The notes under the pieces were generated by a model. It had not been told where the DNA came from, did not search any database, and was given only the letters and a program-made list of their open reading frames with translations. The position numbers and the translations under genes are program-made. A DNA stretch of 64,000 nucleotides from Streptomyces camelliae (GTDB taxonomy: Bacteria > Actinomycetota > Actinomycetes > Streptomycetales > Streptomycetaceae): NCBI RefSeq assembly GCF_027625935.1, contig NZ_CP115300.1:8246001-8310000 (forward strand), in the 5' to 3' direction. The first letter of the stretch is position 1. Each line of letters opens with the position of its first letter. Of the stretch, positions 7,939 through 15,695 are shown piece after piece.

Positions 7939-9689
7939 GCCCAGTCGGCTTCCAGGCCTGGTCGGCGCAGCAGCCGGTCCAGGAAGGCATTGCCGAACAC
8001 CCGGTGCGGATCGAGGCGGTCGAGGGTCGTGACCGCCCGTGTCCACACCTGCCGGCCGAAGGTCCCGGGCACGACGGTGCCGAGCACCTCCGGGTCGCTC
8101 CAGACGGAGCCGTCGGTGTACGCCCAGCCCTTGGACCACTCCGCACGGGCGAGGGCGTACCCGCCGTCGTAAGCGCCGAGCAGGAACCGCTCCAGCTCGC
8201 GCAGGAACGCCTCCGCGTACGGCGTGCCGGGCAGCGTCAGCACGTCCAGCCACACCGCGGTGTCCCACTCGGGATGCTCCGCGCTCGGCCGCAGCGCCGA
8301 CAGCAGCGGGATCCGCGCCCCGGGCACACCGCTGTCGGCCGGATCGTCCAGGCCGGTCACCCGGATCTCCACCGAGCCGTTGACCGGGAAGCGGCCCCGC
8401 GCGGCGTACGCGGCGAGCAGTTCCCGGTAGTGACGGGTGAACTCGTGGACCACGCGCTGCACTCCGGTCCGCGAGGTGAGCACCGCGTACCCGTTCGCGG
8501 TCACCCTGAGCGTGGTCGGCCGCAGATACAGCAGCGTGTTCTTCGACGGCCCCCACAGATCGGCGGAGCCGGTGGCCGCCAGCCCGAGCCTGGCCACCGT
8601 GAGCTGCGCGGTGCCCAGCTCCGGTGCCAGATACCAGCCCGCGCCCGCGACCAGCCGCCCCACCAGGTCGGCCACGAGCGTCGGCACACTGTCCGAGAAC
8701 GGGTAGTTGTACGGCGAGGTGACGTGCCGTGAGCCGGCCGGGCGGACCGGCGTGACGCTCCACTCCTTCAGCCACGGGAACTCGGTGAAGGCGAACCAGA
8801 TCGCCTCGACCCGGCCCGAGCGGCGCAGAAAGCTCTCCAGAGTGCGCCCTCCGGAGCCGGGCGCCGCGAACAGTTCGCGGGCCGGGATGTCCGTACGGCT
8901 GACACAGCGCAGGTCGCTGTCCGGGCCGGCCCGCAGCACCACCTCGGTGACGAAGGCCCGGCCGAGGTGGGTCAGCAGTGCGGCGCAGTCCGCCTCCTCC
9001 CGGCGGAAGGTGCGCAGGACGTACGCCCCGCGGTCCGCGTCCCACACCACCGCCGTCAGCTCCAGGACGCGGTTGCTGAGCGAGCCGTACGTGCTTCCCG
9101 GCGGCGGGCGTTCGCCGTCGGCCGGTACGGCGGTGCCGTGCGCGTCGATCGCCAGGGCGCCGCCGAGGGTCAGGTCGCCGGGCGCGGGTGTCGCGGTGAG
9201 GCCCAGCCCGTGCCCCTCCAGGAAGGTGAGCAGGGCCTCCAGGGTCACCCCGGTGCCGGCGCGGACCGCCGAGCCGGATTCCAGGGCCAGGCCGGTCAGA
9301 TGAGGGGTGGTGTCGATCAGCAGGGTCCGGGTCCGCGCCGTCGTCCCCTCGGTGATCGTGAGCGGTGACCAGCCGTGCGAACTGCCCCGCGCGCGGACCC
9401 GCCAGCCGCCGCGCCACGCCCAGTTCACCACGGCGAGCACCTGCTCCGGCCCGGTCGGGGCGCAGGCCCACAGCCCGTCGGCGGTGATCTCGCCCACCCA
9501 GTTGCGGTAGGCCGAGCGGTAGAGCGTCACCTCGGCCGGAAACCCGGGGAGTTCGGCTGCGGCGACCGCCGGGTCGGCCGCGAGCAGGACCGGTACGGCG
9601 GCGAACGCGGCGGCGCCGCGCAGCAGACCGCGACGGCTGACCGCACCCGAACCACCGTGCACAGAAGGGAAGTTGGCCGACGTGTCCAT
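7929..9689 (-). CDS. Tat-secreted cholesterol-oxidase-like FAD enzyme (VAO family, type II)
   Basis: 586 residues. The twin-arginine signal is AVSRRGLLRGAAAFAAVPVL with cleavage near PAVAAAELP. The mature protein has the N-terminal FAD-binding domain of the vanillyl-alcohol-oxidase superfamily (VRARGSSHGWSPLT, then GLTATPAPGDLTLGGALAIDAHG) followed by the substrate domain of covalent-FAD cholesterol oxidases (FAFTEFPWLKEW, YNYPFSDSVP, and a C-terminal ending in DWAWK). Type II cholesterol oxidases oxidise and isomerise 3-beta-hydroxysteroids outside the cell, producing peroxide. The histidine in the RGSSHGWS segment is a candidate for covalent FAD attachment. The ATG at 9689 was chosen because the Tat signal starts there; the open frame continues upstream without gene-like content. 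It is divergent from the aldo/keto reductase. Confidence 0.85.
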   Translation of the reverse strand: MDTSANFPSVHGGSGAVSRRGLLRGAAAFAAVPVLLAADPAVAAAELPGFPAEVTLYRSAYRNWVGEITADGLWACAPTGPEQVLAVVNWAWRGGWRVRARGSSHGWSPLTITEGTTARTRTLLIDTTPHLTGLALESGSAVRAGTGVTLEALLTFLEGHGLGLTATPAPGDLTLGGALAIDAHGTAVPADGERPPPGSTYGSLSNRVLELTAVVWDADRGAYVLRTFRREEADCAALLTHLGRAFVTEVVLRAGPDSDLRCVSRTDIPARELFAAPGSGGRTLESFLRRSGRVEAIWFAFTEFPWLKEWSVTPVRPAGSRHVTSPYNYPFSDSVPTLVADLVGRLVAGAGWYLAPELGTAQLTVARLGLAATGSADLWGPSKNTLLYLRPTTLRVTANGYAVLTSRTGVQRVVHEFTRHYRELLAAYAARGRFPVNGSVEIRVTGLDDPADSGVPGARIPLLSALRPSAEHPEWDTAVWLDVLTLPGTPYAEAFLRELERFLLGAYDGGYALARAEWSKGWAYTDGSVWSDPEVLGTVVPGTFGRQVWTRAVTTLDRLDPHRVFGNAFLDRLLRRPGLEADWAWK

Positions 9690-9757
9690 GGAACGATCGA
9701 TCACGGGCTCACCGTAAGGGCGCGCTTGACGCCCACCGTGCTCTTGTCCACCCAGAT

Positions 9758-9771
9758 CACCCATGTGGGTG
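9758..9771. promoter_or_regulatory. 14-bp palindrome in a divergent promoter region
   Basis: CACCCATGTGGGTG is a perfect palindrome in the 163-base gap between the divergent oxidase and aldo/keto reductase genes. Its position suggests a dimeric repressor or activator site controlling one or both. No regulator gene is adjacent. Confidence 0.4.
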
Positions 9772-9840
9772 AAAAGCGTACCGTCGACGTACAGACAGCG
9801 TGCCGGAGCGGCCCGTTCCGCGCCGGCCGGTTCCGGATGC

Positions 9841-9852
9841 CACACTGGCGCC
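9841..9852 (+). promoter_or_regulatory. Candidate leaderless -10 element of the aldo/keto reductase gene
   Basis: CACACT at 9841-9846 is 6 bases before the ATG at 9853, and there is no purine-rich ribosome-binding site. That geometry fits a transcript starting at the ATG. Confidence 0.35.
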
Positions 9853-10836
9853 ATGGACGAACGCGAATTCGGCAGGCCGGGCCAGTGGGCCTCGGTGGTC
9901 GGTCTCGGCACCTGGCAGCTGGGCGCCGACTGGGGCGACGTGGACGACAAACAGGCCGTGGCCGTCCTGGAGGCGGCGGCCGAGTCGGGGGTCACCTTCT
10001 TCGACACGGCCGATGTGTACGGCGACGGGCGCAGCGAGGAGACCATCGGCTCGTTCCTGCGCGGCCGCCCCGATCTGCATGTGCTGGTGGCCACCAAGAT
10101 GGGCCGCCGGGCCGAGCAGCTCCCCGAACACTACGTCCTGGACAACTTCCGCGTCTGGAACGACCGTTCGCGCCGCAACCTCGGTGTCGACCGCATCGAC
10201 CTCGTCCAGCTGCACTGCCCGCCGACGCCCGTCTACTCCTCCGACGCGGTCTACGACGCGCTGGACACGCTCGTCGCGGAGGAGCGGATCGCGGCGTACG
10301 GGGTGAGCGTGGAGACCTGCGCCGAGGCGCTGACCGCGATCGCCCGGCCGAACGTGGCGAGCGTGCAGATCATTCTCAACCCGTTCCGGATGAAGCCGCT
10401 GTACGAGGTGCTGCCCGCCGCCCGCGAGGCCGGGGTCGGCATCATCGCGCGCGTGCCGCTCGCCTCCGGCCTGCTGTCCGGCAAGTACACCAAGGACACG
10501 GTGTTCGCGGCCGACGACCACCGCACCTTCAACCGGCACGGCGAGGCCTTCGACCAGGGCGAGACCTTCTCCGGCGTCGACTACGAGACCGGTGTCGAGG
10601 CGGCCGCCGAGTTCGCCGCACTCGCCCCCGAGGGGTACACCCCGGCCCAGCTGGCGCTGCGCTGGATCATCGAGCAGGAGGGCGTCACGACGGTCATCCC
10701 CGGCGCCCGCACCCCCGAGCAGGCCCGCGCCAACGCGGCCGCCGCCAAGCTGCCGCCGCTGCCCGAGGAGACGTTCACCGCGATCCGCGAGCTGTACGAC
10801 CGCCGGATCAAGGACCAGGTCGAACGGCGCTGGTAG
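9853..10836 (+). CDS. Aldo/keto reductase
   Basis: 327 residues, a (beta/alpha)8 NADPH-dependent oxidoreductase. The catalytic tetrad is visible: Asp in FFDTADVYGDG with Tyr five residues later, Lys in VLVATKMGRR, and His in LVQLHCPP. The C-terminal cofactor motif VIPGARTPEQARAN is typical of the AKR12/13-like group that reduces aldehydes and ketones. Substrate unknown. The chosen ATG follows a -10-like hexamer directly. It is divergent from the cholesterol-oxidase-like gene across a region with a palindrome. The membrane protein 70 bases downstream is on the same strand but unrelated in sequence. Confidence 0.9.
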   Translation: MDEREFGRPGQWASVVGLGTWQLGADWGDVDDKQAVAVLEAAAESGVTFFDTADVYGDGRSEETIGSFLRGRPDLHVLVATKMGRRAEQLPEHYVLDNFRVWNDRSRRNLGVDRIDLVQLHCPPTPVYSSDAVYDALDTLVAEERIAAYGVSVETCAEALTAIARPNVASVQIILNPFRMKPLYEVLPAAREAGVGIIARVPLASGLLSGKYTKDTVFAADDHRTFNRHGEAFDQGETFSGVDYETGVEAAAEFAALAPEGYTPAQLALRWIIEQEGVTTVIPGARTPEQARANAAAAKLPPLPEETFTAIRELYDRRIKDQVERRW

Positions 10837-10906
10837 TCGTCCGGGCGACCGCCGTTTGCCGGGTGGCCACCGTTTGAACGAACGGCCGGACGGTTACCCG
10901 CACCGC

Positions 10907-11458
10907 ATGACGGAGGACGGAGGACGCAGGGGGCGGCACGAGACCGAGGAGGAGCGGGCCGACCGGATGTGGGGTGAGCTCATCCAGGAGGTCCGGGTCG
11001 CCCAGACGGGCGTGCAGATCCTGTTCGGCTTCCTGCTGACCGTCGTCTTCCAGCCCAAGTACGACCGGCTTTCCCACAGTGACCAGGTCATCTACATCGT
11101 GACCGTCGTCCTCGGCGCCTGCGCGACCGGCGCCCTGGTCGGACCGGTGTCCCTGCACCGCCTCGTCTCCGGCTTCCGGGTCAAGCCGCGGGCGGTGCGG
11201 CTGGCGTCCCGGATGACGTTCGTCGGCCTGCTGCTGCTCCTCGCGACGATGACGTCCGCCCTGCTGCTGATCCTCCGGGTCGCCACACACGCCGGCTTCG
11301 TGCCGTACCTCGTGGCGGCCGTCGTCGCGTGGTACCTGCTCTGCTGGTACGCGCTGCCGCTGTGGGCCCGCCGCCGGCACCCGGTCCGCCCCGGCGACCG
11401 GGCCCCGGACCTGCCGCCGGGCGGCCCGGGCCCCGGACGCCGCCAGGGCCGGACGTAG
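10907..11458 (+). CDS. DUF6328-type small membrane protein
   Basis: 183 residues with a charged N-terminus (RRGRHETEEERADRMWGELIQEVRVAQTGVQ) and four hydrophobic segments at about residues 38-52, 62-80, 103-127 and 132-150, then a Pro/Arg-rich cytoplasmic tail. This order (acidic helix ending in VQILFGFLLTV, then four membrane spans) is characteristic of a widespread actinobacterial family of unknown function (DUF6328). No catalytic residues can be named. It follows the aldo/keto reductase by 70 bases. Function unknown; a stress or envelope role is only a guess. Confidence 0.75.
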   Translation: MTEDGGRRGRHETEEERADRMWGELIQEVRVAQTGVQILFGFLLTVVFQPKYDRLSHSDQVIYIVTVVLGACATGALVGPVSLHRLVSGFRVKPRAVRLASRMTFVGLLLLLATMTSALLLILRVATHAGFVPYLVAAVVAWYLLCWYALPLWARRRHPVRPGDRAPDLPPGGPGPGRRQGRT

Positions 11459-11465
11459 GGCCGGG

Positions 11466-11601
11466 TCATGATCTCCTGGTGTGCCCGGACGGGTCGGCGA
11501 AGTAGGCGTCACGGCCGCCGAAGAGGCGGTTGACGCGCCCGTTTCGCCGTGGTGGGGATCGGCGAAGCAGGTGACGCCGAGCGCCTCCAGACGGGTGACT
11601 G
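11466..11601 (-). pseudogene. Possible remnant of a VOC (glyoxalase) gene
   Basis: On the minus strand, LFGGRDAYFADPSGHT followed by a stop resembles the last beta strands of VOC proteins (YFADPxGHxWE). Just upstream, in another frame, VTRLEALGVTCFADP resembles the preceding segment. The pieces do not join without a frameshift and no N-terminal part is found, so this looks like a decayed 3' end. The rest of 11602-11767 shows nothing gene-like. Confidence 0.35.
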
Positions 11602-11767
11602 GAACGGCTGCCCGCCGAGATCGGCGGGCCCGGCGCGGGAAGCGGGGCGGAATGCGCTGCGGTCACGGCGGGGCTCCTCGGCTCGGGGCGGCACCGGAAC
11701 CTCATCGTGGCGCCGGGCGGGGGCACGGGCACGAGTACGGCAGCTCACCCCCGTGGGTGCGCACCGC

Positions 11768-12808
11768 TCAGTCCCGCGGCCGCTCCTCGCGCGCTCCGCG
11801 CAGCGCGGTCAGGCAGGTGCCGATGGCCTGCTGGAGCTCCTCCAGGCGCTGGACCATGTCGTCCTCGTAGAAGTCCTGGGCGTCGTCGAAGGTCAGCTCC
11901 TCGAACGCCTTGGTGGCCTTCTGCAGGCTGCTGTAGAACCTGGTCCGCCGCTCCTGGACCCGCAGCTCCGGATCGGCCTCGACCGCCTCGACGACCAGCG
12001 ACCTCATGGTGTCGTAGGCCTCGGTGGCCCACTCGCCGGTGTCCTCGGTCTCCTCCAGCTCGTCGATCAGCGACAGATGCCGCTCGGCCTCCTCGCGCAG
12101 CTCGGCGGGGGCCTCGACGGTCTGTCCGGCGGGCGTCCTGATCTGCCCGGACTCGGCGATCTGGCGGACGTAGCCGATCCGGTCGGCGGCCCGGCTCTCG
12201 GTCGCGACGGCCTTCTTCAGGTCGTCGGTGCGCACGACGTCCCGCGCCAGCTCGGCCTGCAGCTCGGGGTCCTCCCGGAGCCGGTCCAGCAGGGCGGTGC
12301 GGGCGGCGCGGGCGGTGGAGGGGTCGGCCAGGATCGCGGCGCGCAGCGCGGTCGGGTTCTCGGCGACCTCCAGGGCCTTGGTGGGGCGGATGCCCTCGGC
12401 CTCGGCTGCCTCGGCGATCGCGGTGCCGCGCTCGGAGGTCGCGCTGTTGCGGGAGACGTAGTAGCTCAACCACACGTCGGCATCCGGCAGTTCGACCTCC
12501 TGTCCGGGTTCCAGGGTCTCGAACTGCGGCACGAGCCCGTCGTCGGCGGCCCGGTCCCAGGCCTTGTAGTGACGCATGACCCGCTCCGGGGAGCAGCCGG
12601 CCAGCTGCGCGAACTCCTTCGCCGACACCTTCGGCGTCTCGCCGGCGGCCTGCCCGCCCGGCCGCACACTGCGGGCCACCATCAGCGCGAAGGCCCAGCC
12701 TCCGGTGCGCGCGTAGACGCCGAACTCACGCGCGTCGCGCGCCACGAGGTCGGACAGCGGCGCCGCGGCCGGGGCGGACGTCTCGGACGGGTCGATGGCC
12801 AGGGTCAC
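11768..12808 (-). CDS. Unknown protein with HTH-like segment and long helical C-terminus
   Basis: 346 residues; not recognised. It is soluble, acidic and largely helical by composition. Residues about 60-85 (KVSAKEFAQLAGCSPERVMRHYKAW) look like a helix-turn-helix, reminiscent of ParB/KorB-type or plasmid-derived regulators. The middle (DPSTARAARTALLDRL through DLKKAVA) and the C-terminal 100 residues, with many Glu/Arg heptads (LREEAERHLSLIDELEE, then YSSLQKATKAFEEL), suggest coiled coils. The GTG at 12808 has GGAGAG 6 bases upstream. It stands alone: convergent with nothing on its 3' side and 118 bases from the oxidoreductase gene upstream on the same strand. A DNA-binding or nucleoid role is inferred only from the HTH-like segment. 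Confidence 0.7.
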   Translation of the reverse strand: MTLAIDPSETSAPAAAPLSDLVARDAREFGVYARTGGWAFALMVARSVRPGGQAAGETPKVSAKEFAQLAGCSPERVMRHYKAWDRAADDGLVPQFETLEPGQEVELPDADVWLSYYVSRNSATSERGTAIAEAAEAEGIRPTKALEVAENPTALRAAILADPSTARAARTALLDRLREDPELQAELARDVVRTDDLKKAVATESRAADRIGYVRQIAESGQIRTPAGQTVEAPAELREEAERHLSLIDELEETEDTGEWATEAYDTMRSLVVEAVEADPELRVQERRTRFYSSLQKATKAFEELTFDDAQDFYEDDMVQRLEELQQAIGTCLTALRGAREERPRD

Positions 12809-12926
12809 GGATGACTCTCCTGCGAGGATGTCGAGGGACCGCACCCGGGGCGGGTACGGACAGGAAAGCCTATATGGACGCGTTGGCCATGCTTTGGCAG
12901 ACCCGGGCGGACCCGGCCGGCCCGGG

Positions 12927-13898
12927 TCAGCCGAAGGCTTCCCGCAGCGCGGGCAGCAGGGTCTTCGCCGACCAGTCCAGGTACGCGGACTGTGCGTCGC
13001 CGCCGATCTGCACCAGGGCGATCTCCCCGAACCCGGCCTCGGCGTAGGGCCGTACGGCGTCCACGAAGGCGTCCGGGTCGTCGCCGCACGGGATCGCGGC
13101 GGCGACGTCGTCCTCGTCCACGAACCGGGTCGCGGACTCGAAGGAGTCCGGGTGCGGCAGCTCGGCGTTCACCTTCCAGCCGAGCCCGAACCAGCGGAAC
13201 TGGGAGTGGGCGCGCTTGACGGCCGTGTCCCGGTCGGGGTCGTAGCAGACCGGCAGCTGACCGACACGGGGTTTGCCGCTGCCGCCGTGCCGGTCGAAGG
13301 CCGCCAGCAGCCCCGGCTTCGGTTCGGTCGCGATGACCAGGTCGGCGAGGTGCCCGGCGAGCTCGCAGGACTGCTCGCCGGAGACGGCGATGCCGATCGG
13401 CGGCGGCTGCTCCGGCAGGTCCCACAGCCGGGCGGAGTCCACGTCGTAGTACGGCCCGTGGTGGGTGACATGACCGCCGGCGAACAGCGCGCGGATGATC
13501 CCCACGGCCTCTTCGAGCATCTCGTGCCGCACGTCCACGGGGGGCCAGCCGCCGCCCACCACATGCTCGTTCAGGTTCTCGCCCGCGCCCAGGCCGAGCC
13601 GGAACCTGCCCTGCGACAGCAGCTGCACCGTGGCCGCCTTCTGCGCCACGATCGCCGGGTGGTAGCGGAGGATGGGGCAGGTCACGAAGGTCATCAGCGG
13701 GATCCGCGAGGTGGCCTGGGCGGCGGCGCCCAGCACACTCCACGCGTACGAGGAGTGGCCCTGCGAGCGCAGCCACGGAAAGTAGTGGTCGGAGATCACC
13801 GAGAAGTCGAAGCCGGTCTCCTCGGCCCGCACGAGGTGGTCCACGAGGTCCCGGGGCCCGGTCTGCTCCGTCATCATCGTGTATCCGATGTGCACCAT
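12927..13898 (-). CDS. LLM-class F420-dependent oxidoreductase
   Basis: 323 residues, a luciferase-like (beta/alpha)8 protein. Family marks are IGYTMMTEQTGPRDLVDHL at the start, FDFSVISDHYFPW (the loop that contacts the deazaflavin), FVTCPILRYHPAIVAQKAATV, LGLGAGENLNEHVVG and a C-terminal GFGEIALVQIGGD. The closest branch is the F420-dependent glucose-6-phosphate dehydrogenase-like group (TIGR03557-type), which reduces or oxidises diverse substrates with coenzyme F420. Start ATG at 13898. It lies 50 bases after the pseudokinase gene on the same strand and could be co-transcribed with it. Confidence 0.85.
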   Translation of the reverse strand: MVHIGYTMMTEQTGPRDLVDHLVRAEETGFDFSVISDHYFPWLRSQGHSSYAWSVLGAAAQATSRIPLMTFVTCPILRYHPAIVAQKAATVQLLSQGRFRLGLGAGENLNEHVVGGGWPPVDVRHEMLEEAVGIIRALFAGGHVTHHGPYYDVDSARLWDLPEQPPPIGIAVSGEQSCELAGHLADLVIATEPKPGLLAAFDRHGGSGKPRVGQLPVCYDPDRDTAVKRAHSQFRWFGLGWKVNAELPHPDSFESATRFVDEDDVAAAIPCGDDPDAFVDAVRPYAEAGFGEIALVQIGGDAQSAYLDWSAKTLLPALREAFG

Positions 13899-13948
13899 GA
13901 CCGGCGAGTCCCCACGCCCGGGGACCGGAAACGGACCACCGGCACCGG

Positions 13949-15535
13949 TCAGTCCCGCGGCTCGCGGAACGTCGCCAGGAACGTCTTCAGCGCCAGCCGG
14001 TTCGCGGCGTCGTCCCAGGTCGCGGCCGGGGTGGTGAAACGCAGCGAGAAGCTGCGCCCGCCGCCGAGCAGGAAGCCGCGCCCGAAGGTGTGCACCCGGG
14101 CGCTCCCCGTCCCCGACAGCCACTCCAGGTCGGCGGCCTTGTGGCCCCGATAGGTCGTGGCATGTGCGTCGGCCACGTCCTGGTAGCCGGGGAGCCGCTC
14201 CAGGTGCGGTTCGACGTCGTCCTGCCAGACGGCGACCGGGTCCGGGCCGGCGTGCTCGCTGTAGGTGACGGCGAGCGTGGGGGAGGAGCCGCCCGTGCCG
14301 AAGGTGATGCGGTAGGAGTCCGTGACGCGCGTGGTGACGAGCCGCTTCCAGCCGTCCGGCAGTGCCACCGAGAAGCCCTCCGGGGCCGTGTAGCGGTGGT
14401 ATCCGGCGGGCAGCGCGGCCGGGGCCGCCGCCGACGCGGTCGGCGTGGGGGTCGGCGTGGGCTTCGCGGAAACGGAGGGCCGCTCGGCCGGGGCGGCCGG
14501 GGTGACCGGTGCCGCGGAGGTGGCGGGCCGGTCCGGCGCGTGGGCGGTGCCGGTGCCCGGCAGCTGGTGGGTGACGGCCAGGGCGGTGACCGCCACGGTG
14601 ACCACGGCCAGCGCGCTGCCGGCGGCCAGCACCCGTCTGCCGTGCACCCCGCCGGGGAGCCGCACGCTCGGGTGGACACCGCGCAGCCGGGGCACGGGGG
14701 CCGCCGGCTGGTCCGCCTCGCCGTCGCCGTCCAGCGCCCGGGTCAGGGCCGCGCGGACCACCTGCCGGGTCAGCCGCTCCCGCGAGCTCTTCCGCAGCAG
14801 CCCCTGCACGGCCTGGTTGAGCGGGCCCGCGCGCAGCGGGGTGCGCAGCGGCAGCCGGTCCACCGCCTTCAAGGTGGCCTCGGGCCTGCCCCGGTCCCGG
14901 TACGGCGGCCGGCCCTCCACCATCGTGTACAGCAGCGCGCCCAGTGCCCACAGGTCGGCGGCCGGGCCGATCCGCTCGTCGCGGGCCTGCTCCGGCGAGG
15001 CGTACGACGGTGCCGTGAGCCGGGGCACCAGGGTCGCCCCGGCCAGCCCGAACCCGGTGACGATCACCGGGCCGCCCTCCGGGACGAAGACCTGGCCGGG
15101 GCTGAGCTCGCCATGGGTGATGCCCTCGTCGTGTGCGGCCTGGAGCACGTCGAGCAGCTCCAGGCCGATCCGGGCCGAGCGCACGGGGTTGAACGCACCC
15201 TCGCGGTCGAGGAGTTCGGTGAGCGGTGTGCCGTCGATCCACTCGGTGACCGTCCACAGGGTGCCGGCCTCCACCACGGCGTCCACGACCGCGGCGACCT
15301 GGGCGGGGCGCAGCAGCCGCATGGTCTCCGAGGTCCGGACGACCCGGGCCGTGACCCGGCGCACGGTGTCGTCGGTGAACGGCTCCGGCAGGGCGGTCTG
15401 GGCCACCAGCCGGGGCTGGTCCGCCGTCACGTCCTCGGCGTACCACCACAAGCGGTTCGTCTCGCGGGCGAAGACCTCCAGGAGCCGGTACCGTCCGGCG
15501 ACCAACTCGTGTGCGGAGACGTGCGCCTTGACCAT
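13949..15535 (-). CDS. Transmembrane Ser/Thr protein kinase-like protein, predicted pseudokinase
   Basis: 528 residues. Residues 15-270 have the Hanks-kinase layout (GRYRLLEVF, TEWIDGTPL, the SPEQARDERIGPAADLWALGALLYTM block). The catalytic residues are replaced: the VAIK lysine position reads RLVAQTAL, the HRDLKPxN loop reads HGELSPGQV (141-149), and DFG reads GFG. So it should bind partners rather than phosphorylate. One membrane helix near 305-330 (AAGSALAVVTVAVTALAV) is followed by a Pro/Thr-rich linker and an extracellular domain of about 150 residues (GYHRYTAPEGFSVALPDGWK). That domain also follows active kinases in Streptomyces. The ATG at 15535 is preferred because GAGGG lies 6 bases upstream; an ATG at 15541 is in frame. 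Confidence 0.85.
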   Translation of the reverse strand: MVKAHVSAHELVAGRYRLLEVFARETNRLWWYAEDVTADQPRLVAQTALPEPFTDDTVRRVTARVVRTSETMRLLRPAQVAAVVDAVVEAGTLWTVTEWIDGTPLTELLDREGAFNPVRSARIGLELLDVLQAAHDEGITHGELSPGQVFVPEGGPVIVTGFGLAGATLVPRLTAPSYASPEQARDERIGPAADLWALGALLYTMVEGRPPYRDRGRPEATLKAVDRLPLRTPLRAGPLNQAVQGLLRKSSRERLTRQVVRAALTRALDGDGEADQPAAPVPRLRGVHPSVRLPGGVHGRRVLAAGSALAVVTVAVTALAVTHQLPGTGTAHAPDRPATSAAPVTPAAPAERPSVSAKPTPTPTPTASAAAPAALPAGYHRYTAPEGFSVALPDGWKRLVTTRVTDSYRITFGTGGSSPTLAVTYSEHAGPDPVAVWQDDVEPHLERLPGYQDVADAHATTYRGHKAADLEWLSGTGSARVHTFGRGFLLGGGRSFSLRFTTPAATWDDAANRLALKTFLATFREPRD

Positions 15536-15618
15536 GGTCATCCCTCGCTGAAACCCCTGTTCCGTGTCTCCCAGGGGTACGCGGGGCGCGTGGGGGTGCG
15601 TTCAAAGAAATCCCGGAT

Positions 15619-15648
15619 GCGCCCCTTTTTCCATGGATTCCGGGGCGC
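15619..15648 (-). terminator. Possible terminator hairpin after the dehydratase gene
   Basis: GCGCCCC and GGGGCGC are separated by 16 bases including a T5 tract. The site is about 50 bases past the dehydratase stop on the minus strand and before the pseudokinase start. The stem is short (7 bp), so this is tentative. Confidence 0.35.
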
Positions 15649-15695
15649 GCCCCCGGCTCAGCGGACTCCGGTGCGCGCCCCGGCTCGGCGGATGC

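Noticed and set aside
12927..15605. One 892-codon minus-strand frame that seems to join the F420 oxidoreductase to a long N-terminal extension
   Set aside because: The upstream part is a frame-shifted shadow of the pseudokinase gene. The oxidoreductase starts naturally at the ATG at 13898.
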